A stretch of 40,567 bases of DNA from Verrucomicrobiales bacterium (GCA_031265105.1 JAISDC010000230.1:1-40567), one strand, 5' to 3'. Counted from the stretch's first letter, positions 16,457 through 23,912 are shown. Translations and numbers: made by a program. The notes: generated from the sequence alone by a model not told the origin.

Positions 16457-16579
16457 TGGTGGCAGAGTGCCCAAGCCGGGTTGCCCAAATCTCCTCAGTC
16501 GTCATTCCGAGCGGAGCAAAAAAGCAATCCGTGTTCATTTGTGTCCATTTGCTTCACTTCGTTCGGAGCTTGAGGCGGC
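16457..16579. other. 3' region of rpsI with repeat fragments
   Basis: No gene is seen. At about 16505-16515 and 16557-16567 lie CCGAGCGGAG and CTTCGTTCGGAG, a loose inverted pair of the kind found in dispersed repeats. Bases 16526-16548 (AATCCGTGTTCATTTGTG...) match one arm of the inverted repeat at 40389-40470. The region ends in AGGCGGC (16573-16579). That 7-mer pairs with GCCGCCT (18058-18064) beyond the IS, so before the insertion it formed a hairpin that may have ended the rplM-rpsI transcript. Confidence 0.6.
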
Positions 16580-16587
16580 GTGTAATT
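16580..16587 (+). repeat. Target-site duplication, left copy (GTGTAATT)
   Basis: This eight-base direct repeat is identical to 18050-18057 and directly flanks the IS inverted repeats. It was also the loop between AGGCGGC and GCCGCCT before insertion. Confidence 0.9.
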
Positions 16588-18049
16588 CTGAAGATTACCC
16601 AGAAGTGATCTGTACAATGAGAGGTGCTTGTGCAAAGTGTAGGGATGAGCAAAGGAAGTGATGAAGTTGGCGAGTGGGCGACCGGGGAATTGGCAGGATT
16701 GAGCAGCGTGGAGGATCCGCGACGGGTGGCCCGGTTGACGCGGTTGTTGGGAGCGTTAAGGCGGCAACCTGGGGCAAGCCTGCCTGAATGTTGTCGCAGT
16801 TGGGCGGAGATCAAGGCGGCTTATCGTTTGATTGAAAGTGAACGGATTGACGCGGCGGCGGTGTTGGACAGTCATGGGTTGGCAACGCTGGGTCGGATGA
16901 GCACGGCGGGGACGGTACTGGTGATTCAGGACACGACCAGCCTGGATTATTCGGGGCGCGCGGCCACCGAGGGGCTCGGGCCGATTGACCGCAAGGGTCA
17001 ATGGCGGCAAGGCTTGTGGTTACATAGCCAATTGTGCGTGGATGGAGCGCACGGCATGGTGTACGGGTTGCTGGATGCCAAACTTTGGGCGCGACCGACT
17101 GACCGCAAACGCCGAGTTTCGACCGAACGCAACCGGCTGTCGCTGGGCGCCAAGGAAAGTTGCCGTTGGTTGGATGGTTATGCGCAGTGCGTGGAGTTAC
17201 GGCGGCAGCTCAAGACGCAGGTGATCAGCGTGGCTGATCGTGAGGGGGACATTTACGAAGTATTCAGGCACTATCAACCGGGTTCGGCTGATCTGTTGGT
17301 GCGGGCGCAGCATGACCGTGAGTTGTTGGGGCAAAACGGACGGGTGCGCGCTTGGTTGTCGGCACAAGCGGTGAACGGGTATCGGTCGGTGACCTTGCCC
17401 GACCGGTCACGCAACGTCACCCTGGCCTTGCGCTGGCAACGGGTAACCATTGCTGCGCCGGTGGATCAACGCCGTTACCATGGAGTCACAGAGCCGGTGG
17501 AACTAACGGTATTGTGGGCACGGGAGGAACACCAACCGGCGGGACTGGACTGGATGTTGTGGAGCACCCTTGAGGTGAAGAACGCAGCGGAGGCCAACAC
17601 GTTATTGAGCTATTATGAACAACGCTGGCAGATTGAAGTGCTGCACCGCATCCTCAAAAGTTACTGCCGTGCCGAACAACGACAATTGCGTACGGCGAAG
17701 CGACTGGGCTTGCTGCTGGTACTCGACCTGTTGGTAGCCGTGTATGTGTTGGGGTTAACACATGCCGCCCGTATTACTCCGAACGCCCCGGCCGATGACT
17801 GGTTAACCCCGGGTGAACAACAAGCCCTCTGCGTGTGGCATACAGGGCCGCCGTTAACCAAGCCTCTCACCCTCTCCGTCGCCGTAGCCAAGCTCGGCCA
17901 ATTGGGCGGACACTTGGGGCGCAAGCACGACGGCCCGCCGGGACCAAAAGCCCTCTACCGCGGCCTCGCCAAACTCCTAACCATTTCAGATACCTGGCAT
18001 GCCGCTGCCGTTTACTTCGCCGCCAATAAAACTTCTGGGTAATCTTCAG
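16588..18049 (+). mobile_element. IS4-family (IS50/Tn5-like) insertion sequence, 1462 bp, intact
   Basis: The ends are perfect 19-bp inverted repeats: CTGAAGATTACCCAGAAGT at 16588-16606 and its complement at 18031-18049. Both flanks carry the same 8-bp GTGTAATT. A single transposase gene fills the element, and its stop codon lies inside the right repeat. Intact ends, an intact gene and an undamaged target duplication together point to recent insertion. It landed between rpsI and the next minus-strand gene, in the loop of a hairpin. Confidence 0.95.
16645..18042 (+). CDS. IS4-family transposase, Tn5-like
   Basis: This DDE transposase has about 465 residues. The N-terminal DNA-binding region comes first (ECCRSWAEIKAAYRLIESERID). 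The RNase H-like core follows: the first Asp in VIQDTTSLDYS, the second in VISVADREGDIYEVF, and the IS4 signature Y-(2)-R-(3)-E-(6)-K in YYEQRWQIEVLHRILK with the catalytic Glu. The C-terminal segment LGGHLGRKHDGPPGPKALYRGLAKL resembles the Tn5 dimerisation domain. ATG 16645 is preceded by TAGGG; GTG codons at 16624 and 16630, the latter with GAGAGG upstream, are alternatives. The frame is intact and probably active. Confidence 0.93.
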   Translation: MSKGSDEVGEWATGELAGLSSVEDPRRVARLTRLLGALRRQPGASLPECCRSWAEIKAAYRLIESERIDAAAVLDSHGLATLGRMSTAGTVLVIQDTTSLDYSGRAATEGLGPIDRKGQWRQGLWLHSQLCVDGAHGMVYGLLDAKLWARPTDRKRRVSTERNRLSLGAKESCRWLDGYAQCVELRRQLKTQVISVADREGDIYEVFRHYQPGSADLLVRAQHDRELLGQNGRVRAWLSAQAVNGYRSVTLPDRSRNVTLALRWQRVTIAAPVDQRRYHGVTEPVELTVLWAREEHQPAGLDWMLWSTLEVKNAAEANTLLSYYEQRWQIEVLHRILKSYCRAEQRQLRTAKRLGLLLVLDLLVAVYVLGLTHAARITPNAPADDWLTPGEQQALCVWHTGPPLTKPLTLSVAVAKLGQLGGHLGRKHDGPPGPKALYRGLAKLLTISDTWHAAAVYFAANKTSG

Positions 18050-18153
18050 GTGTAATTGCCGCCTGACTCTTGTGGTTAAAAAAACACTTCGTGCCTTGGT
18101 GGTTCTGAGTTTTTTCCTATCAGCCCGGCATGTTATCAATGAAATACGATAAC
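18050..18153. repeat. Right target duplication, hairpin half and single repeat arm
   Basis: GTGTAATT (18050-18057) is the right target duplication. GCCGCCT (18058-18064) is the other half of the pre-insertion hairpin. At about 18085-18105 a single arm of the CACGAAG-type repeat (CACTTCGTGCCTTGGTGG) is present without a partner. No gene is seen up to the LolA-like stop at 18154. Confidence 0.8.
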
Positions 18154-18885
18154 CTACAATCCCGACGCGCCCTTTTGTCCCTTGCGCAGTTCGATGTAGG
18201 TCCGGCTTTGTGACAGGTCGCGGCCGGGCATCATGGTGGAAACCATCATTTCCTTGATAGTGTAAGTGTCCTCGATTTTCATCACGCCGTTGACCTCGAC
18301 GCGTTTGACGACCTGCTGGTCGGCGTTGTAGGCGTCGGCGCGCAGGACGGCGAGATACTCGCTGCTGATCCAGAAACGGATTTTGGCGTAATTGCTGACG
18401 ATGGGCGGGGTGCTTTCGTAGCACCAGGCGGGCAGGGTGAGAATACTGTCCGTGCCGACGGGCTTGACCGTGCTCCAGCGGAAAAAGTCGAGGGCGAGGT
18501 CCTCGTAAGCAATGTCGGAGTCAAGGATTCTGGCCAGGCGGTCCTTGCCGGCAACCAGTTCCCAGTCACGGTCAGCGCTCTGGCGACGCTGAATGACGCT
18601 GCCGTTGGGCATGAAGATGACGCGGATTTGCAGAGCACGGTCATTGAACTCGAACACCATCAGGCGGTCGCGGGTGCGCATGGTGACGGCATGGTAAAGG
18701 TCCTTGCCCTTGGCGGTGGTGATGTGCAGGAAGCCTTCCAGTTTGAAATCCTGCAACCGGCCGGACTGCCACATGGCGTCTTGCAAGCGTTCGGGCGCGG
18801 GGATTTTCCCGGCGGGGTCGGGGGCCGCGTGAATGTCAGCGGCCGTCAGGCCAATGGCGAGGAGCAGAACATAAACGGTGCGCAT
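18154..18885 (-). CDS. LolA-like outer-membrane lipoprotein-sorting protein
   Basis: This 243-residue secreted protein has a signal peptide (MRTVYVLLLAIGLTAADIHA, likely cut before APDP). The remaining sequence is predominantly beta, with SGRLQDFKLEGFLHITTAKGK and later WCYESTPPIVSNYAKIRFWIS ... VEVNGVMKIEDTYTIKEM. It resembles the LolA/LolB-like fold of periplasmic proteins annotated as outer-membrane lipoprotein-sorting proteins. It probably binds lipid or a lipoprotein in the periplasm. There are no neighbours of known Lol function. Two Cys codons are too few to suggest a lipobox, and none is near the N-terminus. Confidence 0.75.
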   Translation of the reverse strand: MRTVYVLLLAIGLTAADIHAAPDPAGKIPAPERLQDAMWQSGRLQDFKLEGFLHITTAKGKDLYHAVTMRTRDRLMVFEFNDRALQIRVIFMPNGSVIQRRQSADRDWELVAGKDRLARILDSDIAYEDLALDFFRWSTVKPVGTDSILTLPAWCYESTPPIVSNYAKIRFWISSEYLAVLRADAYNADQQVVKRVEVNGVMKIEDTYTIKEMMVSTMMPGRDLSQSRTYIELRKGQKGASGL

Positions 18886-18946
18886 GCGGGGACAGGTTAA
18901 CAGGTTGCCGCCGGGGAACCAGCCGGAATTCGCGCCGCGCGCGCCG

Positions 18947-19183
18947 TCAGCGGGCTTTTTTCCGCGTCGGCGACACCTGCAAGGCGACCAGCTCCGGCCT
19001 GGGCAGCACGGCCAGCGGCAGGGTGATTACTTTTTTCAGCGCGTAATAATCGCAAATGGCTTCCAGCCCCTCGACCGCCAGAATGGTGGACGGAATGCCG
19101 GTCTCGCTTTCCAGCACGGTCAGCCGGTCTTTCAACCCCTGCGACAGACGCAGGGACAGTCGCGCTTCTTTCAACGGTTTCAT
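18947..19183 (-). CDS. Small RHH-like DNA-binding protein
   Basis: This 78-residue basic protein begins KPLKEARLSLRLSQGLKDRLTVLESETGIPSTILAVEGLEAICDYY. A short strand with alternating residues (ARLSLRLS) followed by two helices is the ribbon-helix-helix pattern of MetJ/Arc repressors. The rest (VITLPLAVLPRPEL) is not recognised. The gene is divergent from the glycosyltransferase operon at 19288. A perfect inverted repeat lies in the shared upstream region, so it may repress itself, the operon, or both. Confidence 0.6.
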   Translation of the reverse strand: MKPLKEARLSLRLSQGLKDRLTVLESETGIPSTILAVEGLEAICDYYALKKVITLPLAVLPRPELVALQVSPTRKKAR

Positions 19184-19241
19184 GTCTGTTTTTTACGCCA
19201 GATACCTCTTGACAGCATCGAAGTCTTTCACGCATATTGAG

Positions 19242-19262
19242 CGTCATTGACGTTCAATGACG
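19242..19262. promoter_or_regulatory. Inverted repeat, candidate operator
   Basis: CGTCATTG (19242-19249) and CAATGACG (19255-19262) form perfect 8-base arms around ACGTT. The site lies in the 100-base gap between the divergent RHH-like gene and the glycosyltransferase operon, 25 bases before the operon start. The size and position suit an RHH dimer-of-dimers site; the link is inferred. Confidence 0.5.
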
Positions 19263-19287
19263 TTATTATTAATAAACCCGCAAAATC

Positions 19288-20079
19288 ATGAATGACAAAT
19301 TACCGGTGGCCGTGGTCATGATCGCCCGCAACGAGGCGCGGCGGTTACCGCGCTCGCTCGGCAGCGTCAGCGGCTGGGTCAGCGAGCTTATGGTCGTTAC
19401 CAACGACTGCGCCGACGACACTGCCGGCGTGGCGGCGAGCTTCGGCGCCATCGTCAGCGAGCATCCGTTTCAAAATTTTCGCGACCAAAAAGCCTTCGCG
19501 CTGTCGCTGGCGACACAGCCGTGGGTGCTCAGTCTCGACGCCGACGAGGTGGTAACACCGGCGTTGCGTGACGAAATCCGTGACCTCATCGTCAGTGCCC
19601 CGGACACTGTCAGCGGCGCGTGGTTGCCGCGCCGGCTGTGGTTCATGGGCCGGTGGGTCCGGCACGGCGACAATTATCCCGACCGCGTGCTGCGGCTGGT
19701 CCGCCGCGACCGCGCGCGCCTGGCGGACGCGACCATTCACGAGCGGCTGGAGGTCACGGGGCTGACGGTGAAGTGCAAGAACGATTTGCTGCACTACTCG
19801 AATGAATCGGTGGCCCGGCATTTGGAAAAAATCGGTTATTACAACGATTGTTTTGTGCGAGAGGCGGCGTTACAGGGGAGGAAGGTCTGGTCGCTGACGG
19901 TGATTTTGCGGTCTGGCTGGCGTTTGTTTCGCGCCTATTTTTTTCGGCTCGGTTTTCTCGACGGTTTTCTCGGTCTGTATCTGGCGGTCACGAGCGCTTA
20001 CGCGACGTTTTCAAAATACACAATGCTGATTGAGCATTGGCGTGTGCCAGCGTCAGCGGGCAAGAAAGCAAACCAATGA
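19288..20079 (+). CDS. Glycosyltransferase family 2, LPS-core type
   Basis: This 263-residue GT-A enzyme transfers a sugar from a nucleotide donor. The N-terminus VAVVMIARNEARRLPRSLGSV is the family opening. VVTNDCADDTAG and LSLDADEVV (the DxD-type metal site) follow, and PDRVLRLVRRD ... ATIHERLEV resembles the WaaE/KdtX group that adds glucose to the LPS inner core. The C-terminal part has hydrophobic stretches (AYFFRLGFLDGFLGLYLAVTSAY) suggesting membrane contact. The stop overlaps the next ATG (ATGA). It heads a four-gene operon for cell-surface glycans. Several SG-type peptides (SVSG, DTVSG, ASAG) come from the window motif. Confidence 0.88.
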   Translation: MNDKLPVAVVMIARNEARRLPRSLGSVSGWVSELMVVTNDCADDTAGVAASFGAIVSEHPFQNFRDQKAFALSLATQPWVLSLDADEVVTPALRDEIRDLIVSAPDTVSGAWLPRRLWFMGRWVRHGDNYPDRVLRLVRRDRARLADATIHERLEVTGLTVKCKNDLLHYSNESVARHLEKIGYYNDCFVREAALQGRKVWSLTVILRSGWRLFRAYFFRLGFLDGFLGLYLAVTSAYATFSKYTMLIEHWRVPASAGKKANQ

Positions 20080-20282
20080 ACGAGGACCGCTACGACTACG
20101 AACATGAGTGGGAGCGCGAGCGCAGTTGGCTGGTGCGGTTGTTGCCGGATGCGGCGGGGCTGGTCGGCGTGTTCATTGTTTGCGCGGTCAATGCTCCGCA
20201 ATGGCTATACCAAGCTTGCCGGAGTTGGCGGCGAAAAACACCGGGCGTGGACGACGAAAAATTTCGCCAACGACAACCATGA
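20076..20282 (+). CDS. Small protein with one hydrophobic segment, unknown function
   Basis: This 68-residue product begins MNEDRYDYEHEWERERSWLVRLLPDA, continues with the hydrophobic stretch AAGLVGVFIVCAVNAPQWLY, and ends in a basic tail (RSWRRKTPGVDDEKFRQRQP). It overlaps the gene before it and the gene after it by four bases each (ATGA), so it is translationally locked into the operon. That is good evidence that it is real. It may be a one-helix membrane partner of the glycosyltransferases. No family is recognised. Confidence 0.7.
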   Translation: MNEDRYDYEHEWERERSWLVRLLPDAAGLVGVFIVCAVNAPQWLYQACRSWRRKTPGVDDEKFRQRQP

Positions 20283-21082
20283 AAACACCCGTTCATATTT
20301 TTATTATCAACCTGCCGCGTGTCGCTGACCGTCGCGCGATGATGACCCGGCAGTTGTCCGCGCTGGGGCTGCCGTTTGAATTTGTCGAGGGCGTGGACGG
20401 ACGCGCACTGTCAGCGGCGGCACTGGCCGAAAATTATGACCATGACAAGGCGCTGCGCGAGCGTAACGCGATGACCTTGCCGGAAATCGGCTGCGCGCTG
20501 AGCCATCAGAAAATTTACCGGAAAATGGCGGCGGAAAATATTCCCTGCGCATTGATTTTGGAGGACGACGTGAAGTTGGCGGATGATTTGCCGGATGTGC
20601 TGACCGAGTTGGCAAACCGGCCCGCTGACGGTGAGGTGGTGCTGCTCGGCCATGTGCCGCGCCATTTACGACGTGGCCGGGCGCCGCTGACGGTGACGCG
20701 CGCGTTGGCGCGGACGCACGGCCTGTGCTGGGGTGCTTACGCTTATTTCCTTGACAGCGTGGCGGCGGCGCGGCTGCTAGCCGACGCTCATCCGGTGTGG
20801 GTGGTGGCGGACCACTGGCGGAAGTTTCAGGAACGCGGCCTGGTCATGGTCAGCGCCATGACACCGTATTGCGCGGGGTTGACCGAGCTGGGCCGGGCCA
20901 GCTCCATCGGTGAAAGAGGAGTGCCGCGCCGCCGTGGGCTGGCCGGTTGGTTGCGCCGTCAGCGGCAGCGTTATTGTCACGCCGGTTTGCCGGCTTATTT
21001 GTGGCGCACAGTCCGCTGGAAAGTGGCGCGGCTGCTGGCCACGGTCAGCGGCAATGTTGTCACGCAACCCAGGACTTGGTGA
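20279..21082 (+). CDS. Glycosyltransferase family 25 (LPS)
   Basis: This 267-residue GT25 enzyme has the family opening IFIINLPRVADRRAMMTRQL, FEFVEGVDGR, LPEIGCALSHQKIYRKM and ALILEDDVKL (the metal-binding acidic cluster), then GAYAYFLDSVAAARLL. Members add galactose or glucose to lipooligosaccharide. Its start overlaps the stop of the small gene before it. A paralogue with the same LPEIGCALSH core lies at 35233-36045. Many window-motif copies fall inside (20408, 20622, 20687, 21041), mostly in variable stretches. Confidence 0.9.
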   Translation: MKTPVHIFIINLPRVADRRAMMTRQLSALGLPFEFVEGVDGRALSAAALAENYDHDKALRERNAMTLPEIGCALSHQKIYRKMAAENIPCALILEDDVKLADDLPDVLTELANRPADGEVVLLGHVPRHLRRGRAPLTVTRALARTHGLCWGAYAYFLDSVAAARLLADAHPVWVVADHWRKFQERGLVMVSAMTPYCAGLTELGRASSIGERGVPRRRGLAGWLRRQRQRYCHAGLPAYLWRTVRWKVARLLATVSGNVVTQPRTW

Positions 21083-21092
21083 TTCACGCCCA

Positions 21093-21941
21093 ATGCAGAC
21101 GCCTTTTTATTATTATGACCGGGACACGAACTTTGGCGATTTGGCCAATCCGCTGCTGATGGAACGGGTATTCGGCCTGCCTGTCGTCCACGCGAGCAAG
21201 TATCGCGCCGCGCTCTGCGGTGTCGGCAGCGTGTTGAAACATTTTATATGTCGGCGCGGCAATCTGGTCAAGAGATTGCGCGGCACCCTAACTGCCGAAT
21301 GCGTGGTTTGGAGCGCTGGCTTTATCGCCGCGCCGCCGCCTGGCCGGATTTTTTTTCGCGCCATGAATTTTCAAGCCTTGCGCGGCAAGCTCAGTCGCGG
21401 CCACGCGGAACGAATCACCGGAACCAGGCTGGACGTGCCGTTGGGCGACGGCGGCTTGCTTTACCCGCTGCTGCTGGAGCGCCGCCCGCCGGTCACGCAT
21501 GCGGTCGGCCTCATCCCGCATGTGAGCGAGCGGGATTTGCCGGTGTTTGCCGCGTTGCGCGCGCGCATACCGCGTTCGACGCTGATTGATTTGCGGGCGG
21601 AGCCGCTGACGGTGCTCAGGCAAATCGCCGCCTGCGAAACAATTTTGTCGAGCGCGTTGCACGGGTTAATCGCCGCCGACGGCCTGGGCATCCCGAACCG
21701 CCGCCTCATTGTCAGCGACCGGCTGATCGGCGGTGACTTCAAATTCAACGACTATTATTCCGTATATACACTATCAGCGCCACCGGCGCCCATCCGTCTG
21801 AATGAGGATAATTTGGCGGCAGCCGGGGATTTTTTCGCCACCATCAGCGACGATTATCAAATTGCGCCAACCGAGGTTTTGAAAATCCAGGAAACGCTGC
21901 GCGCGGTGTTTGTACACAGGATTTTGCCGAGTTTCAGATAG
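21093..21941 (+). CDS. Polysaccharide pyruvyl transferase-like protein
   Basis: This 282-residue protein resembles the ExoV/CsaB-type family that adds ketal-linked pyruvate to surface sugars. Features seen are the N-terminus YYYDRDTNFGDLANPLLMERVFG, GVGSVLKHF, THAVGLIPHVSERDL, and the signature CETILSSALHGLIAADGLGIP with its Ser and His. I chose ATG 21093; the frame is open further upstream inside the GT25 gene, but the family opening begins here. It is ten bases after the GT25 stop and ends the operon. It would decorate the glycan built by the three genes before it. Confidence 0.82.
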   Translation: MQTPFYYYDRDTNFGDLANPLLMERVFGLPVVHASKYRAALCGVGSVLKHFICRRGNLVKRLRGTLTAECVVWSAGFIAAPPPGRIFFRAMNFQALRGKLSRGHAERITGTRLDVPLGDGGLLYPLLLERRPPVTHAVGLIPHVSERDLPVFAALRARIPRSTLIDLRAEPLTVLRQIAACETILSSALHGLIAADGLGIPNRRLIVSDRLIGGDFKFNDYYSVYTLSAPPAPIRLNEDNLAAAGDFFATISDDYQIAPTEVLKIQETLRAVFVHRILPSFR

Positions 21942-21962
21942 ACCGCGAGCAACTTGGGCGAA

Positions 21963-22035
21963 CGCTGACGGTGTGGCCATTACGCGTGAATTTGTACCTC
22001 GTAGCCATTTTAGACCTCTTCCCGCACCGTCAGCG
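21963..22035. repeat. Inverted pair of the window motif after the glycan operon
   Basis: CGCTGACGGTG (21963-21973) and CACCGTCAGCG (22025-22035) are perfect complements separated by 51 bases. They lie directly after the pyruvyl transferase stop. They could pair as a long-loop hairpin. This is one of several gene-end pairs of the same motif. Confidence 0.75.
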
Positions 22036-22098
22036 GCAATAATATCTGCCACCGAAAATAGTTTGAATCAACGGGTGATTAGATTAACATATACCCAT

Positions 22099-22305
22099 AT
22101 GGAAACTGTCACGCTTTCATCTGAGTATCAGGTGGTTATCCCGCCGTCGGTTAGAAAAGAACTGGCTTGGCGTCCCGGCACCCGGCTCAGTGTGTTCAAG
22201 CACGGAGGCGGGGTTGAATTTGTCCCAGCGCGCTCGCCACAGAGTCTGCGCGGTTTCTTGCGCGGGATGGATACCAATATTGAACGTGATGAAGACCGGT
22301 TATGA
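22099..22305 (+). CDS. vapB: AbrB/MazE-type antitoxin
   Basis: This 68-residue protein has the SpoVT-AbrB swapped-hairpin domain at its N-terminus (METVTLSSEYQVVIPPSVRKELAWRPGTRLSVF). A C-terminal tail (SPQSLRGFLRGMDTNIERDEDRL) would bind and block the toxin. The ATG at 22099 follows AT-rich DNA. The stop overlaps the toxin start in ATGA. It is probably also the autorepressor of the pair. Confidence 0.88.
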   Translation: METVTLSSEYQVVIPPSVRKELAWRPGTRLSVFKHGGGVEFVPARSPQSLRGFLRGMDTNIERDEDRL

Positions 22306-22661
22306 ACGTGGTGGATTCTTCCGCGTGGCTGGAAGATCTGTGCGACACAGAGCGGGCGGATTTGTTCGCCGAGGCGATTGAAAAGCCGGCGGAGTTGGTG
22401 GTGCCGTCCATTTGTTTGTATGAGGTGGGCAAAAAAGTCTCCCGTGAGTTTGGCGAAGACGCTGCGGCGCAAATCTATGCGCTGATGAGCATGGGCACTG
22501 TGGTTGACCTTGACGCCAGTCTGGCAATGGACGCCGCGGCGCATCATTTGCCGCTGGCGGACAGCATCATTTACGAAACCGCGTTGCGTTATCGCGCCGT
22601 GTTATGGACACAGGATGCGCATTTTGACGGTTTGTCCAACGTGAAATATTTTTCCAAATAA
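22302..22661 (+). CDS. vapC: VapC-type PIN-domain RNase toxin
   Basis: This 119-residue PIN-domain protein has the acidic metal site spread along the chain: D4 in MNVVDSSAWLED, Glu in CLYEVGKK, Asp in LPLADSIIYETA and Asp in WTQDAHFDGL. VapC toxins cleave structured RNAs such as tRNA. It overlaps the AbrB-type antitoxin by four bases, as expected for a vapBC pair. Confidence 0.92.
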   Translation: MNVVDSSAWLEDLCDTERADLFAEAIEKPAELVVPSICLYEVGKKVSREFGEDAAAQIYALMSMGTVVDLDASLAMDAAAHHLPLADSIIYETALRYRAVLWTQDAHFDGLSNVKYFSK

Positions 22662-22702
22662 AAACGGTGACGGATTAGTAATTCATCCCGCTAGCGACAT
22701 CG

Positions 22703-23179
22703 TCAGCGCTGTTTCTCATCTGATGTTTTGCCAAATGCCGCGATTAGTTCTTTGGCTTCCGCTTTGTTGGTAAATGGAAAATTGCCTATTTCCAATTCAC
22801 CACCGGTAATTTCTGCCAGCACTACCGGCGCGGAATATAATTTTCCATTCAACAAAATAGCTAGTCGCTTGCCTATCGTTTCTTTGGTCAATTTAGCAAA
22901 TTTTTCCTTGCTGTTTTCCGTGAGTTTGAGATTAACCGAAAAAGTATCGTTTCGCTCAATCATTTGAGCCGAAACAACATCGCGGTCATCAAGGACTTTT
23001 TCCTTGGACACAAAAAATGTCTGGTCATTGGCAGCGTCGCCAGATTTTGATTTCAGCACCATTGCAACGGTGTCCGGCGATTCTTTTTCTTGGATTCGAC
23101 AAATCGCGAAAACATCTTCCACTGCTGATGAGGTCGCTGCTAACAAAATGCTAATTGCCAACAAACAAAGAAATTTCAT
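22703..23179 (-). CDS. Secreted SecD-P1-head-like protein, standalone
   Basis: This 158-residue protein starts with a signal peptide (MKFLCLLAISILLAATSSA). It continues VSKEKVLDDRDVVSAQMI, NLKLTENSKEKFAKLTKETIGKRLAILLNGKLYSAPVV and ITGGELEIGNFPFTNKAEAKELI. That is the order and wording of the periplasmic P1 head of SecD, which normally assists export as part of the large SecDF pump. Here it stands alone with no membrane core. Similar detached domains are annotated as preprotein-translocase SecD-like proteins of unknown role. The gene is clearly less GC-rich than its surroundings, suggesting separate origin. A motif copy (ATCGTCAGCG) overlaps its 3' end. Confidence 0.8.
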   Translation of the reverse strand: MKFLCLLAISILLAATSSAVEDVFAICRIQEKESPDTVAMVLKSKSGDAANDQTFFVSKEKVLDDRDVVSAQMIERNDTFSVNLKLTENSKEKFAKLTKETIGKRLAILLNGKLYSAPVVLAEITGGELEIGNFPFTNKAEAKELIAAFGKTSDEKQR

Positions 23180-23308
23180 TTTCTAATTTAATCATATGAC
23201 CATTTTTAATACCACACAAAAACACCCCTTTTGTGGGTGGCGTTTTCATGAATGGGAAGAGCAAAGAGTCATCTTGAAACCACACTTGTCTTGCGCTAAG
23301 TTGACGAT
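23180..23308. other. AT-rich intergenic DNA between divergent genes
   Basis: No gene is seen. It separates the SecD-like gene (minus) from the DUF433 gene (plus). An imperfect inverted pair, AAAAACACCCCTTTTG (from about 23218) and GGGTGGCGTTTTC (to about 23248), could form a hairpin. Confidence 0.5.
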
Positions 23309-23536
23309 ATGTTGAATTGGTCACAATGCTTGGAGGTGGAGCGGTCGCCGCTGACGGTGAGCGGTAATTGGGTGTTTCGTGGCACTCGCGTGCCGGTGTC
23401 GGCATTGTTTCAAAATCTGGAGGATGGCGCGTCGGTGGAGAATTTCCTCGCGTGGTTTTCCGGCGTCACTCGCGAGCAGGTCGCGGCGGTGCTGGCGTTC
23501 ACTGAGAAAAGTTTGCTGGCAGCGGAGGCGGTGTGA
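23309..23536 (+). CDS. DUF433 antitoxin
   Basis: This 75-residue protein matches DUF433: NWVFRGTRVPVSALFQNLEDGASVENFLAWFSGVTREQVAAVLAF. Members carry a helix-turn-helix and pair with PIN-like DUF5615 proteins. The segment SPLTVSGNW, where relatives have a similar-length ERDPxxxxGxW stretch, is encoded by CGCTGACGGTGAGCGG. The window motif has therefore replaced bases here without changing length. The stop overlaps the next start in GTGA. Confidence 0.88.
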   Translation: MLNWSQCLEVERSPLTVSGNWVFRGTRVPVSALFQNLEDGASVENFLAWFSGVTREQVAAVLAFTEKSLLAAEAV

Positions 23537-23850
23537 AAATTTTGCTCGACCAAGGCACGCCCAATCCCCTACGGGCGCATTTGTCAGGACACACGGTGGC
23601 GACGGTGTATGAGTTGGGGTGGAGCCGGTTGACCAACGGCAATTTGATTCAACAGGCGGAGCAAGAAGGATACGATGTGTTAGTCACCACCGACCAAAAT
23701 TTGAAATACCAGCAAAATTTGCTCCACCGAAAAATCGCCATTGTAGTATTGCTCACTACCAGTTGGCCGCGCTTGCAAAAAGTTGCGCCGCAAATCTCGC
23801 TGACGGTCAGCGGCGTGGCCGCCGGTGATTACATTGAGGTACCCGCATGA
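23533..23850 (+). CDS. DUF5615 PIN-like toxin
   Basis: This 105-residue protein matches the PIN-like DUF5615/Mut7-C group: KILLDQGTPNPLRAHLSGHTV (first acidic site D6), ELGWSRLTNGNLIQQAEQEGYDVLVTTDQNLKYQQNL (second acidic site in TTDQN) and IVVLLTTSWPRL. A ribonuclease toxin role is expected from the fold and the overlapping DUF433 partner. Near the C-terminus, SLTVSGVAAGDYIEV is encoded by CGCTGACGGTCAGCG, the near-palindromic form of the window motif. Confidence 0.87.
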   Translation: MKILLDQGTPNPLRAHLSGHTVATVYELGWSRLTNGNLIQQAEQEGYDVLVTTDQNLKYQQNLLHRKIAIVVLLTTSWPRLQKVAPQISLTVSGVAAGDYIEVPA

Positions 23851-23912
23851 TGTTGCTGTCAAATAGAGGTATAAGGTATATTTACTTTAGTTTTGCTCTT
23901 TTTTCAAACTGA

